Shown piece by piece: positions 24,261-33,813 of a DNA stretch of 64,000 bases (position 1 is its first letter; the number at the start of each line of letters is the position of its first letter). Position numbers and translations under genes: made by a program. Source of the stretch: Leisingera caerulea DSM 24564 (GTDB lineage: Bacteria; Pseudomonadota; Alphaproteobacteria; Rhodobacterales; Rhodobacteraceae); the NCBI RefSeq assembly GCF_000473325.1, contig NZ_KI421513.1, positions 1,869,217-1,933,216 of the forward strand, read 5' to 3'. The notes under the pieces were generated by a model, which did not search any database, was not told where the DNA came from, and saw nothing but the letters and a program-made list of their open reading frames with translations.

Positions 24261-27097
24261 ATATCCGCCCGCTTTGCGCCCTCGGCAATCGCCTCGCGCA
24301 GCTTCTTTTCCAGCGTCCGCTGTTTGGACTCCGAATAGTATTTCAAGCCGAACATGTCCTTGACATAGAAGGCATCCACCACCTGTTCGCCATAGGTCGC
24401 AATCACCGCATTGGCAATATAGACATTGGCGGCGGCCAGGGCGCGCGCCAGGTCATAGAGCAGGCCGGGGCGGTCGCGGGTGTCGACCTCGATGATGGTG
24501 TAGATCTCCGAGCCTTCGTTGTCGAAGGTGATGTGGGTCGGCACCTTGAAAGCACGCTCGCGCTTCTTGATCTTGTCGCGGGACTTCAGCGCATCGCGGG
24601 CGATCACCTCGCCTTTGAGCGTCTTTTCGATCATCTGCTTGAGCCGGTGCAGGCGCATCGGGTCGAAGGGGTGGCCCTCGCTGTCCTGGATCCAGAAGGC
24701 ATCGGTCACATAGCCGTCCTTGGTGGTGTAGGAGCGGGCATCCACCACATTGGCCCCGACCAGCGCCAGCGCGCCGACGATGCGGGCAAAGATGCCGGGG
24801 TGATCCTCCATCACGAAACAGGCGCGGGTGGCGTCGCGGTCCACGTCCGGATAAAGCCGGATCATCACCTCGCCCGGGTCGCCCTTGGCGGTGAATTCGC
24901 GAAGCATTTCGGCAAAATCCACATGCGCAGTGACATGCAAACCGTGCCAGTACGGCGGGTAGTGGCGGGCGGTTTCGGTCTTGAGATCTGCTTTGGACCA
25001 GTCCGGCAGCGCCTGGCGCAGCGCTTTCTTGGCGGACGCGCCGCGGTGCTCGCGGTTCAGCGCCTCCATACCGCCCTCAAGCGCGGCGCGGGTCTGCCCG
25101 TAAAGCGCGCGCAAGAGCGCCGCCTTCCAGTTGTTCCAGGTGTCCGGGCCGACGCCGCGGATGTCGCAGACGGTCAGCAGCAACAGTAGGTCCAGCCGTT
25201 TGACGGTCTGCACCGCTTTGGCGAAATCGCGCACCGTGCGCGGGTCGGCGATGTCGCGTTTCTGGGCCATGTCCGACATCAGCAGGTGATAGCGGACCAG
25301 CCATTCCACAGTCTCGCATTCCGAAGGTTTCAGCCCCAGCCGCGGCGCCACCTTGCGGGCGATCTGGGCGCCCAGGATCGAATGGTCCTGCGGCCGGCCC
25401 TTGCCGATGTCGTGCAGGAGCATCGCCACCATCAGCACCTTGCGGTTCAGCCCCTTGCGCAGCACCTCCGAGGACAACGGCAGCTCATCCTCCAGCTCGC
25501 CGCGCTCGATGGCGGCGAAATTGGCGATCACCTGAATGGTGTGCTCGTCCACCGTGTAGGAGTGGTACATGTTGAACTGCATCATCGCCACGATCGGCTC
25601 GAATTCCGGCAGGAAGGCTGACAGCACGCCCAGTTCGTTCATCCGCCGCAGCGCGCGCTCCGGGTTGCCGTGCTTGAGCAGCAGATCAAGGAAGAGCCGC
25701 CGCGCCTCCTTGTCGTTGCGCATGTTGTCGTCAATCAAGTGCAGATTGGCAGTCACCAGCCGCATCGCGTCCGGATGGATCAGCATGCCGGTGCGCAGCG
25801 CTTCCTCGAACAGCCGCAGCAGGTTCACCTTGTCCTGCAAGAACGCCTCCGGATCGGCGACGTCCAGCCGGTTATGCACCACCCGGTAGCCGGGCTTGAT
25901 CCGCGGGCGGCGGCGGAAGATCCGCTCCAGGAGCGGCGCGCCCTTCTGGTGGCTGGCTTCCAGCTTGGTCAGGAAAATACGGGTCAGGTCGCCGACGCGG
26001 GTGGCATGGCGGAAGTAATCCTGCATGAACAGTTCGACACCGCGGCGGCCGGCCTTGTCTTCATAGCCCATGCGCGCAGCCACCTCGACCTGCATGTCAA
26101 AGGTCAGCTGCTCAGTGGCGCGGCCGGTGGCCAGATGCAGATGCGAGCGCACCGCCCACAGGAAGGCCGCCGCCTTGGCAAACAGCTCCATCTCCTCGGG
26201 GTGGAAAAGCCCCAGGGGCACCAGGTCTTCGGCGTCCTTGACCTGGTAGAGGTATTTGGCAATCCAGAACAGCGACTGCAGGTCGCGCAAGCCGCCCTTG
26301 CCCTCTTTCACGTTGGGCTCAACCACATAGCGCTGGCCCTGTTTCAGGTGGCGCGCGTCGCGTTCGGCCAGCTTCGCTTCGATGAACTGCTCGGCATCCT
26401 TGGAGAACAGCTCTGCCCGCAGCCTTTTGTCCAGCTCCTTGGCCAGCGGCGCGTGGCCGGCCAGGAACCGCTGCTCCAGCATCGCCGTGCGGATGGTGTA
26501 ATCCTCGCCGCCCAGCCGGATGCAATCCTTGATGGTGCGGCTGGAGTGGCCGACCTTCAGCCGCAGATCCCAGAGGATGTAGAGCATCGACTCGATGACG
26601 CTCTCGGCCCAAGCGGTGATCTTGTAGGGGGTCAGAAACAGCAGGTCGACGTCCGAGGCCGGCGCCATCTCGCCTCGGCCATAGCCGCCGACCGCCAGCA
26701 CCGCGATGCGCTCTCCCCGGGTCGGGTTGGCCAGCGGGTGCAACAGGCCGCTGGCGACATGCAGCGCGGTGGTGACCAGCCCGTCGGTCAGGAAGGTATA
26801 AGAGCGGGTCAGCTCGCGCGCGGCAAAGGGTTTGGCGGCAAAGGCCTCGGCAATGGCCGCGCGCCCGGCTTTATTGGCCGCGCGCAGGATTTTCACCGTT
26901 TCGCCGCGCAGCTCTGCCGGGGTGCAATCCGCCGCCGATGCTTCAATCTGTTCGCGGATGGCGGCGGCATCAAAAATCTCCGAGGGGCCGCAGATCAGCG
27001 GCCCCAGCGGTTCGGGAAACCCGTCGGCAGTGTGCCGCGGGGAGCCGGCAGGGGCTTCAGAAACCTGCGCCGGCGAAGCTGCTTGGGGCTGGGTCAA
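24257..27097 (-). CDS. glnD: [Protein-PII] uridylyltransferase/uridylyl-removing enzyme GlnD
   Basis: A 946-residue four-domain enzyme: nucleotidyltransferase (GGYGRGE 137-143, SDVD 148-151), a helical linker, an HD domain (LLHDIGKGRPQDHS), and two C-terminal ACT domains (around VVDARSYTTKDGYV and IIEVDTRDRPGLLYDLARAL). It uridylylates PII proteins under nitrogen limitation and deuridylylates them when glutamine binds the ACT domains. The start lies 41 bases inside the preceding lipoprotein gene on the same strand, and its end overlaps murJ by 4 bases, so the three are tightly coupled. Gene order glnD-murJ is common in Rhodobacteraceae. Confidence 0.95.
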   Translation of the reverse strand: MTQPQAASPAQVSEAPAGSPRHTADGFPEPLGPLICGPSEIFDAAAIREQIEASAADCTPAELRGETVKILRAANKAGRAAIAEAFAAKPFAARELTRSYTFLTDGLVTTALHVASGLLHPLANPTRGERIAVLAVGGYGRGEMAPASDVDLLFLTPYKITAWAESVIESMLYILWDLRLKVGHSSRTIKDCIRLGGEDYTIRTAMLEQRFLAGHAPLAKELDKRLRAELFSKDAEQFIEAKLAERDARHLKQGQRYVVEPNVKEGKGGLRDLQSLFWIAKYLYQVKDAEDLVPLGLFHPEEMELFAKAAAFLWAVRSHLHLATGRATEQLTFDMQVEVAARMGYEDKAGRRGVELFMQDYFRHATRVGDLTRIFLTKLEASHQKGAPLLERIFRRRPRIKPGYRVVHNRLDVADPEAFLQDKVNLLRLFEEALRTGMLIHPDAMRLVTANLHLIDDNMRNDKEARRLFLDLLLKHGNPERALRRMNELGVLSAFLPEFEPIVAMMQFNMYHSYTVDEHTIQVIANFAAIERGELEDELPLSSEVLRKGLNRKVLMVAMLLHDIGKGRPQDHSILGAQIARKVAPRLGLKPSECETVEWLVRYHLLMSDMAQKRDIADPRTVRDFAKAVQTVKRLDLLLLLTVCDIRGVGPDTWNNWKAALLRALYGQTRAALEGGMEALNREHRGASAKKALRQALPDWSKADLKTETARHYPPYWHGLHVTAHVDFAEMLREFTAKGDPGEVMIRLYPDVDRDATRACFVMEDHPGIFARIVGALALVGANVVDARSYTTKDGYVTDAFWIQDSEGHPFDPMRLHRLKQMIEKTLKGEVIARDALKSRDKIKKRERAFKVPTHITFDNEGSEIYTIIEVDTRDRPGLLYDLARALAAANVYIANAVIATYGEQVVDAFYVKDMFGLKYYSESKQRTLEKKLREAIAEGAKRADI

Positions 27098-28223
27098 TGA
27101 TCACGACCTTCTGTTCTTGAATGGTGGCAACCGCCAGGCCGCGCTCATTGGTGCCGTCCGGCCGCAGGCGGAAGATGCCGCCGGCCCCCTGGAAGCCTGC
27201 CCCCTGGGTCAGCGCCGCACCGGTCAGAGCGTCGGACTTGCCCGCAGCGACCAGCGCGCCGATGGCGGCAATGCCGTCATAGGCCAGGCTGCCGATGGAG
27301 TGCGGCGCCGCGCCATAGCTGGACTGGTAGCGGGCGCTGAACTGCTGCACCTTGCTTTGGTCAGGCATTGCGAACCAGCCGCCCTGCACGCCCGGAAGGG
27401 TCAGGGTCTGCGCGGGAATGTCCCAGCGGGTCAGGCCGATATACTGTTTGTCGGCCGGGTCGACGCCGGCTTCGGGCAGCAGCTGCGCCAGCAGCGGCAA
27501 GGCGCCTGCGGTGGTCGAGGTCAGGAACACCGCATCGGCGCCTGCCGCTTCGGTGCGGATGGTGGGGATGGCATTGATCACCCCCTGCTGCGACAGTTCA
27601 TAGCCGACGCTGCCGGCGATGTTGACACCGGTCTGGCTGGCTGCGCGCTGGATGGCAGCCCGGCCGGCGGCACCGGCCGCATCATTGCCGCCGACAACCA
27701 GGATGTTGCGCTTGCCGTTGCGGGCCGCAAAGCTGGTCAGCCTGCGGGCGGTGTTGTCGAAAGTCGGCCCTAGGATAAAGACGTTGCCGCCGGCAATCGC
27801 CGGGTTGTTGGAGAAGGCCAGCACGTTCACCCCGCGCTGGCGGGCGGCGATGCCGGCCGCGTTGGCGGCCTCGGCATAGACCGGGCCCAGGATGACCCGG
27901 GCGCCGTCGTCCAGCGCCTGCTGCGCCGCGGTGGAGGCGGTTGCCGGATTGCCCGCGGTGTCATAGACGCGCAGGTCGATCTGCGCGCCCTGCAGATCGA
28001 CGATGGCCAGCCGGGCGGCATTTTCCAGGCTCTGGGCCAGCACCCGGTCGCCCTGCTGGGCGGAGCCGCGCGGCACCAGCAGCGCCACCGGCACCGGCTT
28101 GGAGGTGTTGATGGTCGGGCCGGTGCTAATGGCAACCGGATCACAGGCAGTCAGGGCAATGGCGGAAAGTGCCGCGGCAGCTGTCAGTGCCGCCTTGCGG
28201 GCCCGTTTGAAAACAGCAAACAT
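27057..28223 (-). CDS. LpoA-like lipoprotein, penicillin-binding protein activator
   Basis: A 388-residue lipoprotein with a type II signal peptide (lipobox LTAC, Cys27) followed by a periplasmic-binding type I fold (VALLVPRGSAQQGDRVLAQSLENAARLAIVDL...ILGPVYAEAANAAG). This is the architecture of the C-terminal domain of LpoA, the outer-membrane activator of PBP1A; the long N-terminal helical domain of E. coli LpoA is absent. A leucine-type substrate-binding protein is the alternative, but the lack of ABC transporter genes and the cell-wall neighbour murJ favour the activator role. Divergent from rsmI, a conserved arrangement. Confidence 0.8.
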   Translation of the reverse strand: MFAVFKRARKAALTAAAALSAIALTACDPVAISTGPTINTSKPVPVALLVPRGSAQQGDRVLAQSLENAARLAIVDLQGAQIDLRVYDTAGNPATASTAAQQALDDGARVILGPVYAEAANAAGIAARQRGVNVLAFSNNPAIAGGNVFILGPTFDNTARRLTSFAARNGKRNILVVGGNDAAGAAGRAAIQRAASQTGVNIAGSVGYELSQQGVINAIPTIRTEAAGADAVFLTSTTAGALPLLAQLLPEAGVDPADKQYIGLTRWDIPAQTLTLPGVQGGWFAMPDQSKVQQFSARYQSSYGAAPHSIGSLAYDGIAAIGALVAAGKSDALTGAALTQGAGFQGAGGIFRLRPDGTNERGLAVATIQEQKVVIIDPAPSSFAGAGF

Positions 28224-28310
28224 AATGTCTTGAAACTCCGTTCTCCCGGCGCGGTTGCGCCGTGTGGGTTTAAGGACGGATCATAAACGACCAAAAAGGC
28301 GGGTCCAGCG

Positions 28311-29168
28311 TTGAATCACCAGAATGTCATATTGTCCCCCGGGCTGTACTTTGTTGCCACGCCGATCGGCACTGCCCGCGACATTACCTTGCGGGCGCTG
28401 GATGTGCTGGCCTCGGCTGATGTGCTCGCGGCGGAGGATACACGCTCGCTGCGCAAGCTGATGGAGATACACGGGGTGCCGCTCGGCGGGCGGCGGATCA
28501 TCGCCTATCACGATCACAGCGGCAGCGGCGCGCGGGCCAAGCTGCTTGAGGCGCTGGCGGAGGGGAAATCGGTTGCCTATGCCTCCGAGGCCGGGATGCC
28601 GCTGATTGCCGATCCGGGCTTTGACCTCAGCCGCGCCGCGGCAGAGGCCGGGCACACGGTCACCTGCGCGCCCGGCGCCTCGGCGGCGGCAACGGCGCTG
28701 ACACTGGCCGGGCTGCCGACGGATGCGTTTTTCTTTGCGGGCTTCCTGCCCAACGCCTCTGGTGCCCGCCGCAAGCGGCTGGAGGAGCTGCGGGACATCC
28801 CCGGCACGCTGATATTCTATGAATCGCCTAAGCGGGCTGCCGCCTCGGTCGCGGATATGGCCGCGGTGCTGGGCAACCGCCCGGCGGCGCTGTGCCGCGA
28901 GCTGACCAAGAAGTTCGAGGAAGTGCGCCGCGCGCCGCTGGCGGATCTGGCGGCCGGTCTGGAAGACAGCCCGGTCAAGGGCGAGATCGTGCTGCTGGTC
29001 GACCGCGGCCAGGAGACGGAGGTGAGCGAGGGCGATCTGGAAAGCGATCTGCAGGCCGCCTTGCAGGGCAACTCGGTAAAGGACGCCGCCGCCATTGTCG
29101 CCGAAATGCACGGGCTGCCCCGGCGCAAGGTCTATCAGCTGGCGCTGCAGCTGGCGAAGGGCGGCTGA
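28311..29168 (+). CDS. rsmI: 16S rRNA (cytidine1402-2'-O)-methyltransferase RsmI
   Basis: A 285-residue SAM-dependent methyltransferase with the RsmI N-terminus (LYFVATPIGTARDITLRALDVL), AAEDTRSLRKLM, and the SEAGMPLIADPG and CAPGASA motifs. It 2'-O-methylates C1402 in the ribosomal P site. It starts with TTG at 28311, the only initiation codon placed correctly before the conserved region. Three bases separate it from yraN. Divergent from the LpoA-like lipoprotein across an 87-base promoter region. Confidence 0.93.
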   Translation: MNHQNVILSPGLYFVATPIGTARDITLRALDVLASADVLAAEDTRSLRKLMEIHGVPLGGRRIIAYHDHSGSGARAKLLEALAEGKSVAYASEAGMPLIADPGFDLSRAAAEAGHTVTCAPGASAAATALTLAGLPTDAFFFAGFLPNASGARRKRLEELRDIPGTLIFYESPKRAAASVADMAAVLGNRPAALCRELTKKFEEVRRAPLADLAAGLEDSPVKGEIVLLVDRGQETEVSEGDLESDLQAALQGNSVKDAAAIVAEMHGLPRRKVYQLALQLAKGG

Positions 29169-29171
29169 GGC

Positions 29172-29546
29172 ATGACCCGCGCCCGCCAGCATCGCGGCAG
29201 CCGCGCCAATCTGGCGGGCGAAGCGGCGGAGGAGATCGTTGCCCGCCACTACGAGAACCGCGGCTACACCGTGGCGGAGCGCCGCTGGCGCGGGCAGGGC
29301 GGCGAAATCGACCTGATCCTGCGCGGGCCGGAGGGGCTGGTGTTTGTCGAGGTGAAGCACAGCGCCACCAGCGCCGCCGCGGCCCTGCGCATCACGCCGC
29401 GGCAGGCGGAGCGCATCTATGCCAGCGCCGGGCAGTATCTGGAGAACGCGCCGCAGGGGCAGCTGACGCCGGTGCGGTTTGACGCGGCGCTGGTCAACGG
29501 AACCGGCGCTGTGGAAATCATCGAAAACGCTTTTGGCATGGATTGA
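29172..29546 (+). CDS. yraN: UPF0102 family protein YraN (endonuclease-like)
   Basis: A 124-residue protein of the YraN/UPF0102 family. The restriction-endonuclease-like core is visible as GGEIDLILRGPEGLVFVEVKHS (residues about 42-63), giving E-x-D and E-V-K metal-binding residues. The precise function is unsettled. It sits between rsmI and gshB, as in many Rhodobacteraceae. Confidence 0.9.
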   Translation: MTRARQHRGSRANLAGEAAEEIVARHYENRGYTVAERRWRGQGGEIDLILRGPEGLVFVEVKHSATSAAAALRITPRQAERIYASAGQYLENAPQGQLTPVRFDAALVNGTGAVEIIENAFGMD

Positions 29547-29617
29547 ACCGCGCCTCACCCATTGAACCCCAGGGCGGGGTGGGCCATGTATTTGGCCAGT
29601 TTACAAGGGATACTGCC

Positions 29618-30553
29618 ATGAAAATCGCCTTCCAGATGGACCCGGTCATGGGCGTGGACATCAACGCGGACAGCAGCTTCCGCCTGGCCGAAGAGGCGCA
29701 GGCGCGCGGCCATGAGCTGTTCTTCTACACCCCTGACCATCTGGCCTATCAGGAGGGCCGCATCACCGCCCGCGGCCATGACATGACGGTGCAGCGGGTG
29801 GCGGATGCGCCGGCGGTGCTGGGACCGGAACGCGAAGTGGACCTGGGCGTGTTCGACGTGGTCTGGCTGCGCCAGGACCCGCCGTTTGACATGCATTACA
29901 TCACTTCCACGCATCTTCTGGACATGCTGAAGGGGCAGGCGCTGGTGGTGAACGACCCGTTCTGGGTGCGCAATTACCCGGAAAAGCTGCTGGTTCTGAA
30001 GTTCCCGGACCTGACCCCGCCGACCACCATCGCCCGCGATTTGCAGACCATCAAGGCGTTCAAGGAGGTTCATGGCGACGTGATCCTCAAGCCGCTGTAC
30101 GGCAACGGCGGCGCCGGCGTGTTCCGGCTGGACGCCAATGACCGCAACCTCACCTCGCTGCATGAGCTGTTCACCGGCTTCAGCCGCGAGCCGCTGATCG
30201 TGCAGAAATTCCTGCCCGACGTCAGCAACGGCGACAAGCGGGTGATCCTGGTCGACGGCGAGCCGGTGGGGGCGATCAACCGCGTGCCCGCGGCGGGCGA
30301 GACCCGGTCCAACATGCACGTGGGCGGCCGGCCCGAAAAGACCGGTCTCAGCGAGCGCGACATGGAAATCTGCGCCGCCATCGGGCCGCTCTTGCGCGAA
30401 AAGGGCCAGATCTTTGTCGGCATCGACGTGATCGGCGATTACCTGACCGAGATCAACGTGACCTCGCCCACCGGCATTCAGGAGCTGGAGCGGTTTGACG
30501 GTGTGAACATCGCCGAGAAGATCTGGCAGGCGATCGAAGCCAAGATCCGCTGA
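29618..30553 (+). CDS. gshB: Glutathione synthetase
   Basis: A 311-residue ATP-grasp enzyme joining gamma-glutamylcysteine and glycine. The N-terminal MKIAFQMDPVMGVDINADSSFRLAEEA is characteristic of GshB, and the ATP-grasp core shows KPLYGNGGAGVFRL and the metal ligands in DYLTEINVTSPTG. The frame is open from 29543, but ATG 29618 matches the family start; a purine-rich ACAAGGGA lies upstream. The TGA overlaps the next ATG by one base. Confidence 0.96.
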   Translation: MKIAFQMDPVMGVDINADSSFRLAEEAQARGHELFFYTPDHLAYQEGRITARGHDMTVQRVADAPAVLGPEREVDLGVFDVVWLRQDPPFDMHYITSTHLLDMLKGQALVVNDPFWVRNYPEKLLVLKFPDLTPPTTIARDLQTIKAFKEVHGDVILKPLYGNGGAGVFRLDANDRNLTSLHELFTGFSREPLIVQKFLPDVSNGDKRVILVDGEPVGAINRVPAAGETRSNMHVGGRPEKTGLSERDMEICAAIGPLLREKGQIFVGIDVIGDYLTEINVTSPTGIQELERFDGVNIAEKIWQAIEAKIR

Positions 30554-31461
30554 TGAGCTGGCAGCGCCGGGCCATAAATGCGTGGATGCGTTATGGCATG
30601 AAACCGGCGCTGCGGCTGACCGGCAGCCCGGACTTCGTGCGCAGGGTCTTTGACCTGACCGCACCGCTGTTTTGCCCGGCGCTGCCCTATACCCGGGTGC
30701 TGCGGCGGCCTGCTCCGGTGCCGCTGTATCTGGTCTCCGCCGGGCAGACCCGCAGCCGGCGGGTCATCCTGTTCCTGCACGGCGGTGCCTATCTGGCCGG
30801 CAGCGCCCGAGCCTATCAGGGGATGCTGTCCCGTCTCTCTTACGCCTCTAGCACTGAGATCGCCGTGCCCGATTACCGGCTGCTGCAGGAGGCTCCGTTT
30901 CCGGCCGCATACGATGATGCGATGACGGCCTGGCAGTCGCTGCGCCGTATGGGCTATGGGCCGGGGGACATCCTGCTGGCGGGCGACAGCGCAGGCGGCG
31001 GGCTGGCGCTGGCGCTGCTGGGCGGGCTACTGGCCAAGGGCGAGCGGCCGGCGGGTGTGATTGCCTTTTCCCCCTGGTGCGATCTGACGCTGAGCGGAGC
31101 CAGTATCCAAGCCAACCGGGACAAGGATGTGATCATCCCCGCCGGGCGGATGAAAGAGGTTATCGAGCAGTATCTGGCAGGCGCGGACCCTGCTGATCCG
31201 CGCGCGTCCCCGCTGTTTGCGGAGTTTCCCGATCCGCCGCCGGTGCTGATCCAGGCAGGCGACGTCGAAGTGCTGCTGTCGGATGCGGAGCGGATGGCAG
31301 AGCGGCTGCAGGCCGCGGGCGGCAGCGTCCGCCTGACCCTGTGGCGCGATGTGCCGCACGTCTGGCAGTTCATGGCCGGGCACCTGCCGGAGGGGCAGGC
31401 CGCGCTGGAAGAGGCGGCTGCCTTTGCGGTCAGGGCGCTGGACGGCGGCTCAGCGGGATGA
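30553..31461 (+). CDS. Alpha/beta hydrolase (HSL-type esterase)
   Basis: A 302-residue hydrolase of the hormone-sensitive-lipase/GDXG family. The oxyanion motif HGGAY is at 76-80 and the nucleophile S146 in GDSAGGG; H269 (DVPHVW) and an acid near D237/E239 complete the triad. It probably cleaves short-chain carboxylic esters in the cytoplasm. It is translationally coupled to gshB (TGATG). Its 3' end overlaps the 3' end of the convergent comM gene by 12 bases. Confidence 0.88.
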   Translation: MSWQRRAINAWMRYGMKPALRLTGSPDFVRRVFDLTAPLFCPALPYTRVLRRPAPVPLYLVSAGQTRSRRVILFLHGGAYLAGSARAYQGMLSRLSYASSTEIAVPDYRLLQEAPFPAAYDDAMTAWQSLRRMGYGPGDILLAGDSAGGGLALALLGGLLAKGERPAGVIAFSPWCDLTLSGASIQANRDKDVIIPAGRMKEVIEQYLAGADPADPRASPLFAEFPDPPPVLIQAGDVEVLLSDAERMAERLQAAGGSVRLTLWRDVPHVWQFMAGHLPEGQAALEEAAAFAVRALDGGSAG

Positions 31462-32958
31462 GGGCAGCCGGAAGCTCAGCGCCTCGGCGAAGTGCTGGCG
31501 CTGCACGCGCTCCTCACAGGCCAGGTCGGCGATGGTGCGGGCAACCCGCAGCACCCGGTGATAGCCGCGCGCACTGAGGCCAAAGCGCTCGGCGGCACGG
31601 ATCAGAAGGTCGCGGCTTTGGGCGTCCGGGGCAGCAATCTCCTCCAGCAGGCTGCCCTCGGCATCGGCGTTCTGGCGCAGGCCGGGATGGTCCCGGAACC
31701 GGGCGTTTTGCATCTCGCGGGCGATGGCCACCCGCTGTGCCACCTCAGCAGAGCCTTCGGCGCCGGGCGGCAGCTCCAGGTCGGCGACATCCACCGGCGG
31801 CACGTCCAGATGCAGGTCGAAGCGGTCCAGCAGCGGGCCTGAGATCCGGCCCAGGTAATCCGCGCCGCAGAGGGGCGCCCGGGAACAGGCGCGGTTGGCA
31901 TCCGCCAGATAGCCGCATTTGCAGGGGTTGGCGGCGGCCACCAGCATGAAACGGCTGGGGTATTTCACATGGGCGTTTGCGCGCGCCACCATCACCTCGC
32001 CGGTTTCCAGCGGCTGGCGCAGGGTTTCCAGCACCGGGCGGCCGAACTCCGGCAGCTCATCCAGAAACAGCACGCCGTTATGGGCCAGGCTGATCTCGCC
32101 GGGCTGGGCGCGCCTGCCGCCGCCGGCAATCGCCGCCATCGAGGCGGTGTGGTGCGGCTCGCGGAACGGGCGGGCGCGGCTGATGCCGCCCTCGTCGATC
32201 AGCCCGCACAGGGAATGGATCATCGAGGTTTCCAGCGCCTCCGCGGGCGACAGCGGCGGCAGGATCGAGGGCAGCCGCGCGGCCAGCATCGACTTGCCGG
32301 AGCCGGGCGGGCCGATCATCAGCATGTGATGGCGTCCGGCCGCCGCGATTTCCAGCGCCCGCTTGGCCGTTTCCTGGCCTTTCACGTCGCGCAAATCCTT
32401 GCCGCCCAGCCCGCTGACCGCCTCGCCGGGCGCGGAGGGTTCAATGCGCCGCTGTCCGGTGAAATGCTGCACCACCTCCGTCAGCGTGCCAGCGCCGATC
32501 ACCTGCGCCGCATCGACCCAGGCCGCCTCCGGCCCCGAGGGTTTCGGGCAGAGCAGCATCAGGCCTTCCTCCGCCGCGGTCACTGCGGCTGGCAGGGCGC
32601 CCGCCACCGCAATCAGCTGGCCGTCCAGCGACAATTCTCCCAAAGCGATGGTTTCCTCGGCCTTTTCCTCCGGGATGATGCCGATCGCGGCCAGCAGGGC
32701 GAGTGCAATGGGCAGGTCGAAATGGCTGCCTTCCTTGGGCAGGCCGGCGGGCGACAGGTTTATGGTGATCCGGCGCGAGGGCAGGGCGATGGACATCGCC
32801 GCAAAGGCTGCCCGCACCCGCTCGCGCGCCTCGCAGACGGCCTTGTCCGGCAACCCGACGACTGAGAAGGCGGGCAGGCCCGGGGCGACGGCGCATTGCA
32901 CCTCGACCAGCCGGGCCTCGACCCCTTGAAAGGCAACTGTGTAGGATCGTGCGGTCAT
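31450..32958 (-). CDS. comM: YifB/ComM-family Mg-chelatase-like AAA+ ATPase
   Basis: A 502-residue protein with the three-part ComM layout: an N-terminal Lon-protease-like S5 domain (residues 1-170), a central AAA+ ATPase (Walker A GPPGSGKS, Walker B VLFLDELPEF), and a C-terminal Mg-chelatase-like domain. ComM is a hexameric helicase that extends branch migration during natural transformation. ATG 32958 gives the usual MTARSYTVAFQGVEA start; three more upstream codons are open. A cysteine group (CKCGYLADANRACSRAPLC) in the ATPase domain is typical of the family. Confidence 0.94.
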   Translation of the reverse strand: MTARSYTVAFQGVEARLVEVQCAVAPGLPAFSVVGLPDKAVCEARERVRAAFAAMSIALPSRRITINLSPAGLPKEGSHFDLPIALALLAAIGIIPEEKAEETIALGELSLDGQLIAVAGALPAAVTAAEEGLMLLCPKPSGPEAAWVDAAQVIGAGTLTEVVQHFTGQRRIEPSAPGEAVSGLGGKDLRDVKGQETAKRALEIAAAGRHHMLMIGPPGSGKSMLAARLPSILPPLSPAEALETSMIHSLCGLIDEGGISRARPFREPHHTASMAAIAGGGRRAQPGEISLAHNGVLFLDELPEFGRPVLETLRQPLETGEVMVARANAHVKYPSRFMLVAAANPCKCGYLADANRACSRAPLCGADYLGRISGPLLDRFDLHLDVPPVDVADLELPPGAEGSAEVAQRVAIAREMQNARFRDHPGLRQNADAEGSLLEEIAAPDAQSRDLLIRAAERFGLSARGYHRVLRVARTIADLACEERVQRQHFAEALSFRLPSSR

Positions 32959-33026
32959 GTCTCCCAACCCTCCTGGTGCAGGGAGAAATGCTTGGCAATC
33001 GTGGTTTCCGAGTCGTTAACGCAAGC

Positions 33027-33064
33027 GGCAGCGGGAGGCGAATTCACGCAGAATTCGCGCTGCC
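33027..33064. other. Nested inverted repeat between GST and comM
   Basis: GCGAATTC (33038-33045) and GAATTCGC (33051-33058) form a perfect 8-base repeat with a 5-base spacer, enclosed by a second pair GGCAGC (33027-33032) and GCTGCC (33059-33064). It starts 8 bases after the GST stop on the minus strand and could end GST transcription, but no T-run follows. Confidence 0.4.
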
Positions 33065-33071
33065 TGCGGCC

Positions 33072-33755
33072 TCAGTCCAGCGACCAGGGGCGCCGCGGCA
33101 GATCCATTGCATAGGGTTCGGGATCATAACTGACTTCATGCGCCTGCTCCTGCCAGCGCAGGACTGCGGGGTCGGACAGCAGCAGCTTGCAATAGACGCG
33201 GGTTTCCCCGGATACCGGCAGACCATACCCCACGATCCGCGCGGCCACCGGGGTGTAGAACACATCCGCCAGCGAATACGCCCCGAACAGATAGCCGCTG
33301 CTGTGGCCTGAGACCTTGCGGGCGTGGGCGAACAGGGACTCGATCCGGTTCAGGTCGGCCTTCACGCCAGGTGAAACCTCGAACCCTTCATAGACATGGG
33401 CAAGCTGCATCGGGCATTCACTGCGCAGCGCGCCGAAGCCTGCGGCCATTTCCGCGGCCAGCCAGCGCGCCGTGGTACGCTGCGCCGGATCTGACGGCCA
33501 GAGACCGGCCTCCGGGTGCCGCTCTGCCAAGGTCTCGGCAATCGCCATGCTTTCGCCAATCACCGTGCCTTCAGGCGTGCGCAAGGCGGGCACCAGCCGC
33601 GCCGGGGCCAGATGCGCCATGTCATCCGCCATGGTTCCTGAATACAGCCCCACCATATGCACAGTGTGGGGCAGGGAGAATTTTTCGAGCATGAGCCAGC
33701 CGCGCAAGGACCAGCTGGAATACATGCGGTCGCCAATATAAAGTTCGTAAGCCAT
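33072..33755 (-). CDS. Glutathione S-transferase family protein
   Basis: A 227-residue GST-type protein: a thioredoxin-fold N-terminus (YELYIGDRMYSSWSLRGWLML, with S14/S15 in the expected catalytic region), the GSH-binding VPALRTPEGTVIGESMAIAETL, and an all-helical C-terminal domain ending ALADVFYTPVAARIVGYGL-type helices. Subclass and substrate cannot be judged. It stands alone between comM and the phosphatase on the same strand. Confidence 0.9.
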   Translation of the reverse strand: MAYELYIGDRMYSSWSLRGWLMLEKFSLPHTVHMVGLYSGTMADDMAHLAPARLVPALRTPEGTVIGESMAIAETLAERHPEAGLWPSDPAQRTTARWLAAEMAAGFGALRSECPMQLAHVYEGFEVSPGVKADLNRIESLFAHARKVSGHSSGYLFGAYSLADVFYTPVAARIVGYGLPVSGETRVYCKLLLSDPAVLRWQEQAHEVSYDPEPYAMDLPRRPWSLD

Positions 33756-33813
33756 GCCAGGAGGCTAGCGCCTGGTAATCAATCGCGAAATGGAATGTTT
33801 GTGATGGTATCCG

